A DNA stretch of 64,000 nt from Azolla caroliniana (Eukaryota; Polypodiophyta), in the NCBI GenBank assembly GCA_043228905.1, contig JBHGNT010000017.1, forward strand, positions 7,006,001-7,070,000, written 5' to 3'. The notes under the pieces are model-generated. The model saw nothing but the letters and a program-made list of their open reading frames with translations. It made no database searches and had not been told where the DNA came from. Each line of letters opens with the position of its first letter. Positions within the stretch are counted from its first letter, which is position 1. Made by a program: the position numbers and the translations under genes. Shown here one piece after another: positions 11,489 to 22,391 of this stretch.

Positions 11489-13213
11489 CTAAGTAATTCC
11501 CATCAAGTGGCAGCAATGCTCTAGTACTTCATGCGATAGAGCTTTAGTCAATGCATCTACGGCATTTTCTTGAGAGACAACTTTCTCAAGACTGATGTAG
11601 CCAGTAGCTATGCATTCTCGAATGAAGTGATATCTCACTCCAATGTGCTTGGTCTTTGCATGGTATACTGGGTTTTTGGCCAATGCAATGGCACTCTGAC
11701 TATCACAAAACAGTATGGGTACAAGCTTAGATATGCCCATGTCACAAGCTAACCTGGACAACCATACGACTTCCTTACATGCTTCACTAGCTACAACATA
11801 CTCTGCTTCTGTAGTGGATAGAGCAGTACATTTTTGGAGACGAGATCTCCAAGATATCACACTTCCCATAAACTGAAAAATGTATCCTGAAGTGGATTTT
11901 TTGTTGTCAGAACAGCCAGCATAATCAGAGTCTGTATATCCAATGATGGATACATTTCCACCACCTAAACATAGACACCTATTCTTAGTGCCACATAGAT
12001 ATCTTAATATCAGTTTAACTGCCTCCCAATGTTTATTACCAGGATTTGACATAAATCTGTTCACAGCTCTCACTGCGAAAGCAATGTTTGGCCTGGTCGC
12101 TATCATAGCGTACATAAGACTCCCAATTGCGGATTGATAAAGAACCTTGGACATAAATTTCTTGTCCTCATCAGATGTGGGGCAATCACATGTGCTCAGT
12201 TTTACATATGTAGGCTAAGGAGTGCTCAACGGCTTTGCATTCTCCATATTAAACCTCTTGAACACTTTCGATATGTACTCAGCCTGAGACAAGTAAAAGC
12301 ATTGCTTACTCCTATCACGAGTGATACACATACCAAGAATATGTTTTGCATCTCCCAAATCCTTCATGTCAAAATTCTAGCCGAAGTTTTTCTTTAACGA
12401 GGATAACTCATCCTTGTTTTTACCAACAATAAGCATGTCATCAACATATAATATCAATGTGATAAAACTCCCATCTGAATAGTTTTTTGTATAAAGACAT
12501 GCATCCTCATTGCTTCTAATATATCCTTGAGTCTTCATAAAAGCATCGAATTTCTGGTACCATAACCTAGGGGATTGCTTAAGCCCATACAAACTCTTCT
12601 TGAGTTTACATACCAAATGTTCTTTTCTCGATACTTCATGACCTTCTGATTGTTCCATATAAATATCCTCATCAAGGTCCCCATGTAAGAAGGCAGTCTT
12701 CACATCCATTTGGACTAATTCCAAATTCTGATTTGCAGCCAATGAAAGTAACATACGTAATGTAGTCATCTTAACTACAAGGGAGAAGGTTTCATCAAAA
12801 TCAATTCCATGTTCTTGCTTGAAACCTTTGGCTACCAAGCGTGCTTTGTACTTTGGGGAAACACTATCAGATGTATACTTGTACTTATATACCCACTTGT
12901 ATGGCAATGCTTTCCTGTCCTTTGGCAAAGGCACTAAATCCCAAGTTGCATTCTTATGGATACTGTCCAACTCATTTTGCATGACTTGTTTCGATTTAGC
13001 ATGGTCATGAATAGATATGGCTTCATTGTAACATGAAGGCTCACCAGCATCTGTTAGCATTACATAATCAACAAACTTACTAGGTGCTTTGGAGACATGC
13101 ATAGATCTCCTCAATGATTCCTGAACCTGAATACCATCAGGTTGTGCATGAGAAACATCATTATGAGCATCATCATTATGAGCATATTCTTGTTGAAAAA
13201 CATAATTTTGCAC
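11489..13213 (-). pseudogene. Copia-B RT and RNase H
   Basis: One frame runs the whole way, interrupted only by stops at about 12374 and 12215. RT motifs are RKALPYKWVYKYKY, FDETFSLVVKMTTLRML, AFLHGDLDEDIYM and the intact catalytic LILYVDDMLIVG. RNase H shows GYTDSDYAG, ALSTTEAEYV, FCDSQSAIALAKNP and NAVDALTKAL. The frame ends at a natural-looking stop just before the polypurine tract. With two nonsense changes it cannot make a full polyprotein without readthrough. Confidence 0.88.
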
Positions 13214-13978
13214 ATCATTGTGCTGGGCATCATCATTTTGGGCATCTTCATCCTGACCAATAATAGTTTTGTGTGACTGCCATAATAGTTTGGTCCATAA
13301 TAGTCTTGGATGGTTCTATTCATCCTCTCAGCCAAACCATTTTGGACAAGGGTGTAAGGAGCTGTAAGCTCTCTTCGAATGCCTCTAGACTTACAAAAGT
13401 CATCAAATTCGTGAGAGGTATACTCACCTCCATTGTCTGAACGTAAAGCCTTAAGCTTTATGTCCTTTTCCAGCTCAACCGAACTAAGCCATTTTCTAAA
13501 AGTGGGGTATACATCATCCTTTCCCTTAATTGGATAAGCCCAAACTTTCCTAGTGGCATCATCAATGAAAGTAACAAAATATAGTGCACCAAGATCTTGT
13601 GGGCATAGGTCCACAAACATCCGTGTGGACAAGATCCAATGGTTTAGTGGATGAGTTAACGTTGGTCTTATGTGCAGTTCTATGCTTACCATGTTGACAA
13701 TGCTCACATAAAGCAAAATCAAAGAATGACAACTTAGGTAAGTGGCCATAACGAGATAGGATTTCCATGCTATTTCTTGACATGTGGCCTAAACGACCAT
13801 GCCAAATGCTCATCATTGGCTGGTCTATGACAGCCAACAAGTGTTCTTTTTTATGAACAAATAGAGGGTAGAGGGAACCAACTTTGTTCCCTTTTGCAAC
13901 AACCATATTTCCTTTCATTATACGAAAGGATTGAGAAGCAAATATCACCTTATATCCGTTGTCATCAAGTTTGACCAA
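13214..13978 (-). pseudogene. Copia-B integrase, C-terminus deleted
   Basis: The gag-pre-integrase motif SIWHGRLGHMSRNSMEILSR and knuckle-like CEHCQHGKH are followed by the catalytic core: HTDVCGPM, LRSDNGGEY and NGLAERMN give the D, D and E residues. There is a frame change near 13560-13600. About 20 residues after the catalytic Glu the family sequence stops and an Asp/Asn/His-rich linker leads directly into RT, so the integrase C-terminal part is deleted. Integration would need a helper element. Confidence 0.8.
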
Positions 13979-14960
13979 CGGAAATCAAACTACGAGTTAG
14001 TTGAGGAACATGGCGTACATCTTTTTAATGGTGAGATGAGAACCATCACTAAAATGCATTGAGATATCTCCAATGCCAATCATGTCACACTGATATGAGT
14101 CTCCAAGTCGAACTTTCCCAAGTGACTTGGCTTCATAACATGTGAACCACTCTCTATGTGGAGTCACATGAAATGATGTACCGGAGTCCAACAACCATGT
14201 ATGTGATGGGGAAAAGACCATGTTCACCCCAACATGTGTGCTAACATCATCTAAGACCAAGATGTTTGTCTCATCACATGTTGCATTTACTTCCTCTATT
14301 TCCACCTAGGAAGAGGAACCACTAGATTGTCTACCACCCTCTAGCATTATTTTTCTCCTTATTTTTTAGGGCATAACAATCTTTCTTAAGGTGTCCCTTT
14401 TTATGACAATAATGACACTCCATATTTTTCTTCCTAGATTTGCTTCTACCTCTATCATTTCCACTAATATTTCTTGTTTGGCTCCTACCACGGTGTTGGT
14501 TCTTGCGAGGACCAACATCAAAAACATTATATGCATCTCCATTATGTGATGCAATCACAGATTTTCTACGAATTTCTTCACCCAAAAGGGCTCCACATAT
14601 GTCATTATAGACTAATTTCCCATTTGGTGCACTAGCACTAATAGTGGTGCAAAAAGTGTCCCATGAGCTAGGTAAAGTGCATAACAAAAATACACATTTA
14701 AGCTCATCATCCAAAATCATTTTCTGAGCCAGTAATTGTGACCATAATGCATCAAAATCATTCAAATGAGAGGCAACACTATCATTGTCCTTCATTCAAA
14801 GATCATAAAGTTTTCTCATTAGATAAACTTTGTTTGATGCGGTCTCATTTTTGTATGTATTGCATAGTTTAGTCCATAGCTTTTCAGTTGAGTCACAGTT
14901 CAAGACCGTGAAATACACGTTGTAACTAAGACGTAGCTTCAACGTCACAATCTCACATCA
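13979..14960 (-). pseudogene. Copia-B gag, zinc knuckle and protease
   Basis: Gag motifs include ASNKVYLMRKLYDL, HLNDFDALWSQLLAQ and LLCTLPSSWDTF. The knuckle is CHYCHKKGHLKKDC near 14380-14425, and the protease is WLLDSGTSFHVTPHREWF near 14140-14200. Stops lie at about 14796 and 14310. Upstream of about 14960 the usual first 80 or so gag residues cannot be found before the primer site, so the N-terminus looks deleted. Confidence 0.8.
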
Positions 14961-15234
14961 AGTGAGCAAGCATTGAAAAAACCAAATGCAAGTTTTTATG
15001 TGTAAATCCTCTCTTCTGTATACTAGAAACAGTGAGTCCTCTCTGTTTCTACCTTTCACCAAAGGTCTATTTTTTCCCCAAAAAATTGGCATGAAAAAAA
15101 AAAGTTCATATAGAAACATGTACTAGATATTACCACTGTCGAGTTCCTGGAAAAAAATAACATGCATACAGGGGGAAAAAACAGAGAAGTCAGATGCGTT
15201 TCTGCCACACACATAGTCTTCACGAAGTCCTGCG

Positions 15235-15246
15235 CTCTGATACTAC
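15235..15246 (-). promoter_or_regulatory. Copia-B primer-binding site
   Basis: The minus strand reads GTAGTATCAGAG immediately after the 5' LTR. This is close to TGGTATCAGAGC, the sequence complementary to initiator methionine tRNA that primes most plant copias, with one change in the first bases. Confidence 0.7.
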
Positions 15247-15453
15247 TGTTGGAGAGAAAGCAATGGAGGTGGGCGAGCTATTGTTTTACCTGCAGAGAAA
15301 TGTCGAACAACACACACAGAAGGCAACACAGAATAAAAAAGAAAAATACAAACACAACTTTTTGGAGGCACACCGAAACCCTCGTTTCTATTTACTTTTA
15401 TACCTATGCACTAATAGTAAGAAATTACGTTTTTGGCTTTTTTTTCACTATCA
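15247..15453 (-). repeat. Copia-B 5' LTR
   Basis: Partner of the LTR at 11161-11366, with the same ends (TGTTGGAGAG and CACTATCA on the plus strand). At 207 bp it is short for a plant copia. The minus-strand transcript would start in it. Confidence 0.9.
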
Positions 15454-15458
15454 ATTCC
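15454..15458. repeat. Copia-B target-site duplication, right
   Basis: ATTCC, identical to 11156-11160. It marks the outer edge of the insertion. Confidence 0.85.
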
Positions 15459-17593
15459 ATCCAAAATCCCTACCACCGTGATTAGTTAGTTAGTTATATA
15501 TTACTACTATCTGAATGTGGATTTCTATCTGTTTCAATGTGTAGAGATTCTTTCTCTCTTGTGATTTAGGTATGGTGATCAAAGACTTGAAGAACAATTA
15601 CCACATTCCCTTTCTACAGTCCCGCTTTGATCTTCTAAAAGAAGAACTATTATAAGTTTTGGAAGGGGGGGGGCGCCTGTATTACCTCAGCGTCAGTGTA
15701 AGACCGAGGCGACGCACGTAGCTCCCAGAGATAGCAAGTTGCCTCGAGTGGGGGTTGCTGCCATGAAAGAAATTAGGTTAATATCATGTGGTATCCACAC
15801 ATGGTAACTAATTCCTTCATTTAAACAAGAAGAAGGATTTGAAGGAAACAACATTCAACAATAATGTTTTAAGGTTAGATTTATGCCTGGTATTTGAGCT
15901 CTTACCCAACCAACTACACTTGAAGCTATTTGTCGCCATATATTTGAGCTTCCATCACTTGTGGAAGTCAATGTAGCTAAATGTATCATTAGGGGCCAAC
16001 ACAATGTTGTGATGACCCTTTTAAAAGCATTTATAACGATTTTGTGGTTTGATGTTCCAAAAGAATATATATGATACCAAGTATGTATATGGAACCAAGG
16101 TGTAACAAAATGTTACATGCTAACGCACAACATGCAACATTATCTTCATATATGCATGAGGTACTTCGAATGTCCCACAAATAAATGTTTATACTGGAAA
16201 ATTAAATTAGAATATGTAAGCATGATGGTGCAAGTGGAAAACCTTCTGCTTTGCAAAGTTATGGTTATGGATATGGATCTCGTCTATTGTTTGCATTTAG
16301 TATAAAATGCTTCATAATCTTAGGGAGAAACATAATGTGGAAGCTTGTGCTTTGCAAAGTTATAACTTATGGTTATGGATTCATATCATGGACAAACAAT
16401 GGAGAGGTACTATATATAGCCTTTGTGGAACCCTTTGTAGGGTTATTCTCGTGTAATTTTTCCTAATGTGTATTCCAATGGGTGCTCATGCATTCAATGG
16501 ATGAGCGGGCCTTCAATGGACAAGTGTGCTTTCAACTGCAAATTGATCTCTCTTTCTCTCTTTCTCTCTCTCTCTCAGTTGCTCAACTTAATTACACTAA
16601 TATTTTAACTTGACCGAGATATACACAAGCAAGCTTCTTGTACGCCATTTTTTTTACCAAGAACAAAGGAGTTCGATTAAAACAAAAATAACCATCATAA
16701 GAGTGGGTTTGCAACTAGAAAAGGGGAAATGACTAGGAGGAAGGTGGCCCGGGCTCATGAATGATGGTCGTGTCGCCTTTTTGTTGATTGGCTTTCCACT
16801 CCCTCATGCCTCCTCCTCTTTGAGTATCTCTTTACTCCACTCTTGTGCCTTCTCTCGAGCAAGAACCATAACAAAATATCTGAATGGTGCAAAACCAAAA
16901 GAAAAGAAGTCACCCAATATGCATTATCACACCCCATACAAGAAAACCCTAAAAGAAGAAAAGAAGAAGAAGAACTCACAAACTCTTCCCAAAATGTCGA
17001 AATCCCTTAATGATTTGGACCGCAACATCATGATAATGTTGCATTGTTGCAACAAATTCTCACACTTACGATAAAAGTCCCCATGTGGCAAGTGTGTCAG
17101 ATGATGGGGAACTTAGGTCTAGACTTTGAACTATTGATCATATCCTATCTATAGACATAGAGCTCACCTTTGAGGAGCTTTTAAGGTTAAAGTCAAAGAC
17201 GTAGGGCCATGTGCTAAGACGATTCAAGTGTGAGCTCTATGTTGGGTATGAATATGTCATAACTACACTCAAAAGCACCAATATCACCTATCATCATAAC
17301 AAGCCAAGAGAATTGACACCTCAACATCACAGTTTGAAAGTGTTGAGAATCAAGGTCAACCTAGTCTAGTGTGTGAAGACACCCTTTCAGAATCTATGAG
17401 CACTCAAAGGTCAAAAGTCACCACTACTCTCTCTCTACACATTAACTATGTGTCATAGAATCATATTCTATGATGCATAACTAATAAGTTTCCACATTCT
17501 CCATGACCGATGAGCTTCGGTAGTTAATGCAGAGAGAGGGTGACTATATAAAGCACCCTCCTCCTACTTTATAATGTGTCAGGTGTTGCTCCT
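15459..17593. other. Intergenic DNA, mostly AT-rich
   Basis: There is no recognisable gene. A GC-rich island at about 15660-15760 starts with a G run (15664-15674) and stands out from its surroundings. A CTTTGCAAAGTTAT word recurs at about 16250 and 16350. A CT-rich microsatellite lies at 16548-16577, and a short perfect hairpin CATAGAATCATATTCTATG at about 17455-17473. Small open frames on both strands lack domains. Confidence 0.45.
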
Positions 17594-17701
17594 TGTCGAA
17601 TACGAGTGTATAATGGCTGTATTCACACTGTCCCTTTGGACAACCCAAGTTTGGGCTATTTCTGTAAATAGGATAAAGGGTAGTTGCCCTAGGATAATCA
17701 C

Positions 17702-17709
17702 TATATAAA
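17702..17709 (+). promoter_or_regulatory. TATA box in Copia-C LTR
   Basis: TATATAAA lies midway in the LTR, about 90 bp before the (CT)n tract, as expected for the U3/R boundary. Confidence 0.6.
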
Positions 17710-17794
17710 GTGACTTTGTAACCTTTAGTAAAGCGTTGGTTGGTTGGTTATCATTTGTAACTGTTGCTATTAAGAAATAGAACATTTCTTTGTG

Positions 17795-17845
<51 letters not shown>
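17795..17845 (+). repeat. (CT)n microsatellite in LTR
   Basis: About 25 uninterrupted CT units lie downstream of the LTR TATA box. Similar tracts recur in the LTRs or leaders of other elements in the window. Confidence 0.95.
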
Positions 17846-17849
<4 letters not shown>

Positions 17850-17930
17850 CTTGTCTATTCTCATACACAGGTCCTTCAACATCACAGATGTTGTTTGTTC
17901 TTCCGCACTGATGACCTTGTCCCCAACATT

Positions 17931-17942
17931 TGGTATCAGAGC
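17931..17942 (+). promoter_or_regulatory. Copia-C primer-binding site
   Basis: TGGTATCAGAGC, complementary to the 3' end of initiator methionine tRNA, lies 2 bp after the LTR. This is the standard plant copia arrangement. Confidence 0.92.
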
Positions 17943-18445
17943 GTTCGAGGTTCTTCAACATGTTGTCGGTCGTCATAGTACACCACACAACATTCTGCTT
18001 CTGTTTTTCTTGAAGAACAGAGAAGGGAGAAGACAAACAAGAAGTCTGCATCTTACTGTGTTAAATCACTAATTGGAGTAAGTCAGCTGGTTGTACTCTG
18101 TTCCTGTGATTGTAACCACTTGAGATTGGTCTCCAGGCAACAGCCAAATTCGTGCTTCATTCGGCTGATCGACATTCAAGAGGATCAATTGGATCCGTCC
18201 CTCTCATCGCTGCAGTCATCCCAAGCAGAATCGGCCTAAACAATCGGTTTCTTGTGATCGGTATTCGGCATACAATCGGAAGCTAATTGGAGTCACTACA
18301 AGAAGGCTCAACAAACAAGTATCCGAAACCAAACCGACTTGGGTTCAAAACCGACTAGAACGATATCGGGTGAGCCGACTAGTTGCACCCTACTAAGGTT
18401 CCTAGTCAACTCCAAACAGAGTCTTACCAACCGAAACTGAATTAG

Positions 18446-19250
18446 ATGGCATCAACATCCGGCTCATCGGAGATGAGTCTAAGGAGGTTCGACGGTTCGA
18501 ACTTCAACTTCTGGAAGGAACAAATGCAGGACTATCTCATAGTCAAGGGTCAGATAGACCCGATTGAGAATGAAAATCCTCCAGAAGCATACAAGGCAAA
18601 CGAGTGGCTAAAGCTGGACAGAATCGTCCGCGCCACGATTCGGATGCACTTGTCGGAGTCAGTGTACTTCACAGTGCAATCATGCTCGACAACTTTTGAA
18701 CTTTGGAAAACACTGTCGGAAACTTATGAAAAGAAGGTCGCCGCAACGAAGATGTATCTGATCCGGCGCCTCTACAACTTGCGGATGAAAGAATCCGATT
18801 CGGTTCAGGCACACCTCAACGAGTATGAAAGCCTAAGCTCCCAAATATCATCTCAGGGGACGGCAATAGAGGATGAACTCAGAGCAATGATACTCATGAG
18901 TAGTCTCCCCTCTTCTTGGGAAACTTTCGTCAAAACTGTGTGCAATGCTTCAACAACTGCCATTAAGTACTCCGAAATCACGAGCGCAATCTTGACTGAA
19001 GCAGCTTGGAGAAAGTCTTTTGCCAAAGACTCTGTAGATGAAGATTACGTTGTACAAGGTTCAACCGGCCGATCGAACAACCGGGGAAGAAGTTCCAGGA
19101 CAACCGAATCTGCAACTACTACAAGAAACTGGGACACATCAAAGCTGACTGCCGGGCACTCAAAGCAAAAACCGACAAAGCTCAGAGAGCGGATCAAAAG
19201 AGTAGCCGGCATGAGGAGGTCAACTACTTCAGCTCTTCAGCTGAAATTTT
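18446..19250 (+). pseudogene. Copia-C gag
   Basis: ATG at 18446 opens MASTSGSSEMSLRRFDGSNF. The UBN2/copia gag core follows (FWKEQMQDYLIVKG, MYLIRRLYNLRM, LMSSLPSSWETF). Near 19090 the frame shifts, and the knuckle CNYYKKLGHIKADC lies in the next frame. Its second cysteine is replaced by tyrosine, so zinc binding should fail. Gag would coat element RNA. Confidence 0.85.
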
Positions 19251-21605
19251 GACAACCAACCCGAACATATTGTCCATTGAGAATCCAGTCGAATCAGAAG
19301 TTTTTCTTACGATTGAGGAATCGAGCACATGGCTCCTGGACTCGGGCGCATCGTATCATGTGACATCTCACCGATCTCGGTTTCGGCAATACTCGGATTG
19401 GCACTTTGACTCAGTTCGAGTTGGGAACTCGCAACACAGTGCCATTATCGGAATCGGCACTGTAGAGCTCAACCTTCCGGGTGTCTCTACACTCGTACTA
19501 CACAACGTCTGACACGTTCCTGAGCTTTCAAGACTCTTGATCTCAGTTGGACAACTTGACAAAGCCGGCATCTGTGCCGGGTTCTCATCAGGAGGGTGGG
19601 TGGACACTCCACAAAGGGAACCTCCTGCTTGCTCGAGGACCAAAGGTACACTCTTTGTACCCTTTATACGTCACACTCAAAGAGGGTGACTTGTTTTTGG
19701 TTGATATCCCCGTGTCATCCTTATGGCACGGACGACTTGGACACCTCAGCAAGGCCAACATAACGCACCTATTCAGAGCCAATTACATCCCCAAGCTCTC
19801 CTTCTCGGATCACCAATTTTGCGAGCATTGCCAGTACGGCAAACAGGCAGTCACATCACACCCGACATCAGCACCAAGCGAATCAAGTCCCCTCGATTTG
19901 GTCCACTTGGACGTCTGTGGCCCGATGCTACATCAGTCTCTCGGCGGTGCTTCGTACTTCGTCAGTTTTATTGACGACACGACTCGGAAGGTGTGGGCGT
20001 ACCCCATTAGAACCAACGATCGGGTGTTCTTAATCTTCTCCGAATGGCTTGCAAAGGTCGAAAACCAGACCGGTCGGAAACTAAAATGTCTCCGAACCGA
20101 TAATGGAGGAGAATTCAAGTCTAACGAATTCCTCAAATTTTGCCAGGAACACGGCATTCAACGTGAATATATGGCACCTTATAGTCCGGAGTAGAACGGA
20201 ATTGCTGAACCCATGAATTGAACAATTCAAGAACACATAGTATCCATGCTCCAACACTCCAGGCTGTCGGATGGCTTCTGGGCGGAGGCTCTACTCACGG
20301 TAGTACACATAATAAATATGTCGCCAAGTAGACCTCTAGGACTTAAAATACCTCAAGAAACATGGACCGGCAGCAAGCCGAATTATGACAAGCTGAGGAT
20401 CTTCGGTTGCGAGGCGTATGCCCTCATACCGAAAGATGACCGCCAGAAACTCGAACCAAGATCAAGGAAATGCGTTTTCCTTGGATATGGACCCGACGGC
20501 GAGATCAGATACCGACTCTGGGATCCTGAGCACAAACAAATCGTCCGAAGTTCAGATGTCGTGTTCAACGAGTCGGCTATGCATAAAACGGTCGAAAGGC
20601 TTATTGAAGTCCGAAGGGTAATATTTTCCGAAGTGCCAACCCTTCATGAAGGCCCAACCCACAACACGAGATCGGTTTCACGAGTAACCGACACCTCCCG
20701 TCCTGAATCCACCGATTCAGCACAGCCGAATGGCTCGGCTTCCGACCATCCGACACCTATACCTGGTGCGATCAGTGTAGTCATACCTCAAACATCCGAG
20801 AGATTGTCGCAACCTCTGGAAAGGTACTCTCCCGAAATTTTCTTCACCGATGTCGGCGAACCGACATCTTACGAAGAAGCATCGACATCTGCCGACTCGG
20901 CCACCTACCATCTGGCGATGGAGTTGGAAATGCACTCCATTCGCTCAAACAAGACTTGGGACTTGGTCGAATTACCAGAGAATCGACGTGCTCTTCCGTG
21001 TAAGTGGGTCTATCGACTAAAAGAGATGTCCGACTCGACCAACCCAAAGTACAAGGCCAGATTAGTTGTGAAGGGATTTCGGCAAGAATATGGCGTCGAC
21101 TTCGACGAAATCTTTTCACTAGTGGTGAAAATGACAACACTTCGTTTCATGCTCGGCGTTGTGACGGCCGACAACTTGGAGCTGATTCAACTAGATGTAA
21201 AAACGACATTCCTCCACGGTGACCTTCAGGAGGAAATCTATATGGAGCAACCGAAAGGCTTTGTGGCATCTGGCCAAGAACATCTAGTCTGCCGACTCAG
21301 GAAGAGTTTATACGGCCTGAAACAAGCACCTTGATAGTGGTACAAGAAGTTCGACGACTTCATCCAGTCGGTCGTCTTCTCCAAGAGCGATGAGGAACAC
21401 TGTCTCTTCACCAAAACAACTCAAGATGGGTCTTCCATCTTCCTCATCATTTACGTGGATGACATGCTACTCTCCGGCCGACATGCCGGAGAGCTCACCG
21501 AACTCGTTCAAAAACTACGGTTGAAGTTTGCCATGAAGGACCTCGGTCCAGCAAGACACATACTTGGTATGAAGATTAGTCGGCATCACAATAAACTTTT
21601 CTTGT
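19251..21605 (+). pseudogene. Copia-C protease, integrase and RT (truncated)
   Basis: Protease WLLDSGASYHVTSHRSRF lies at about 19330. The gag-pre-integrase motif SLWHGRLGHLSKANI and CEHCQYGKQ come next, then the integrase core with HLDVCGPM, LRTDNGGEF and NGIAEPMN. RT has FLHGDLQEEIYMEQPKGF and IIYVDDMLLSG. A frameshift falls near 19597; after it one frame holds to the end. Premature stops are TGA 19510, TAG 20192, TGA 20219 and a TGA-TAG pair at 21332-21337, where the family reads arginine-glutamine. The RNase H domain is absent. Confidence 0.87.
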
Positions 21606-21896
21606 CGGCAATGTCCCACTCGGGAAAGACGGAGAACAAACTTGCATCAAAAATTTCTTGCATGTACCAACCATAACGAAAAATTTGGTCTCGTTCGGTC
21701 AAATTGTGGAGCAAGGCATGCAAGTCGGATTCAACCAAGGCGGGTGCTTCATTGAAAAAGAGGGCTGACTCATTGCTCATGGTCGAATGTTTATCCTCTA
21801 GCCGAACGAGGTAAAATCGACCATGTTTGCAAAAGGCACCAAAGCCGACACAGACACAAAACTATGACATAAGAGAATCAGCCAGATCAACCTCCA
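21606..21896 (+). pseudogene. Copia-D gag-pre-integrase fragment (left part)
   Basis: The wording changes at about 21606 from Copia-C RT to a Tork-like copia: LHVPTITKNLVSFGQIVEQG, then QGGCFIEKEG and HKRI. This matches the same segment of Copia-E near 59990-60070. The fragment is split from its continuation at 32053 by Gypsy-2. Its own gag and 5' LTR are missing. Stops interrupt it. Confidence 0.78.
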
Positions 21897-22338
21897 TGTT
21901 ACCTGGCCGACAAAGGAGTTAAAGACCAGAACGTGAAAGGGATTGTTATTCGGAATCTATTTTAATTAAGCAGAATAGATTATAATTAAGTAGTGAACGG
22001 ACGGACCGGAATCTGTATTGCCGATCCGGATCCGAATAGGTGCTGGTTGGCACCGTTTTGTACTCAGCACCAGTGACCTATATAAAGGCCCAGTTACAAT
22101 GTAAAACTTTAACAGAGAGTTAATATAAGCTTCTTGTTTTATCTTCATGTATTGATTACTGTTCTGTATTAATTGTTATATCTTACGCGTGTATTAAGTT
22201 AATGCCATATTGCTAAGTAGCCAATTGAGTCTGCTTAATCGTTGTGTCTTAAGTTATCTCGCCGTAACACCCCTTTGGTGAAGTGTCTTGCGTAGACACC
22301 CTGTGTTAGGCCATTGTTCGGCCCTAAGGAATAACACA
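21897..22338 (+). repeat. Gypsy-2 5' LTR
   Basis: It starts TGTTACCTGGCCGACAAAGG and ends near AATAACACA, about 442 bp. It contains CTATATAAAGG at 22077-22087 (TATA box). The first 275 bp are repeated at 31778-32052. Confidence 0.8.
22078..22086 (+). promoter_or_regulatory. TATA box in Gypsy-2 LTR
   Basis: TATATAAAG in the middle of the LTR. It is conserved at about 31970-31978 in the 3' LTR. Confidence 0.6.
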
Positions 22339-22343
22339 GTTTT

Positions 22344-22360
22344 TGGCGACCACGATTCCT
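22344..22360 (+). promoter_or_regulatory. Putative Gypsy-2 primer-binding site
   Basis: TGGCGACCACGATTCC begins about 5 bp after the LTR. The TGGCGAC start would pair with a tRNA ending GTCGCCA, such as an arginine tRNA. The match beyond the first seven bases is unverified. Confidence 0.5.
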
Positions 22361-22391
22361 GCACAATCGCAACGAACAGCGGCGGGAATGG

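Larger units (their letters stand above)
11161..15453 (-). mobile_element. Complete compact Ty1/copia element (Copia-B)
   Basis: A 4.29-kb element bounded by two LTRs of about 206 bp (TG...CA) and a 5-bp duplication ATTCC. On the minus strand it reads LTR, primer site, gag with knuckle, protease, integrase, RT, RNase H, polypurine tract, LTR. It is shorter than autonomous copias because the gag N-terminus and the integrase C-terminus are missing, and several stops break it, so it should be non-autonomous. By eye the LTRs differ at roughly ten positions. Confidence 0.92.
17594..17928 (+). repeat. Copia-C 5' LTR
   Basis: It starts TGTCGAATACGAG and ends CCCCAACA, 335 bp, followed two bases later by the primer site. 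It has a TATATAAA box at about 17702-17709 and a long (CT)n tract at 17795-17845. The minus-strand copy at 52755-53115 shares its start and the words GCTATTTCTGTAAATA and AGTTGCCCTA. Confidence 0.85.
17594..21605 (+). mobile_element. Ty1/copia element lacking its 3' end (Copia-C)
   Basis: It reads 5' LTR, primer site, gag, protease, integrase, RT, then stops abruptly after LGMKISRHHNKLFLS without RNase H or a 3' LTR. The next base starts a different copia (Copia-D). The LTR is of the same family as the minus-strand LTR at 52755-53115. One or more frameshifts and at least five premature stops inactivate it. Confidence 0.85.

Noticed and set aside
15660-15760. Organellar or rRNA-derived GC-rich insertion
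   Set aside because: GC content stands out, but I recognise no rRNA, tRNA or plastid sequence in it.
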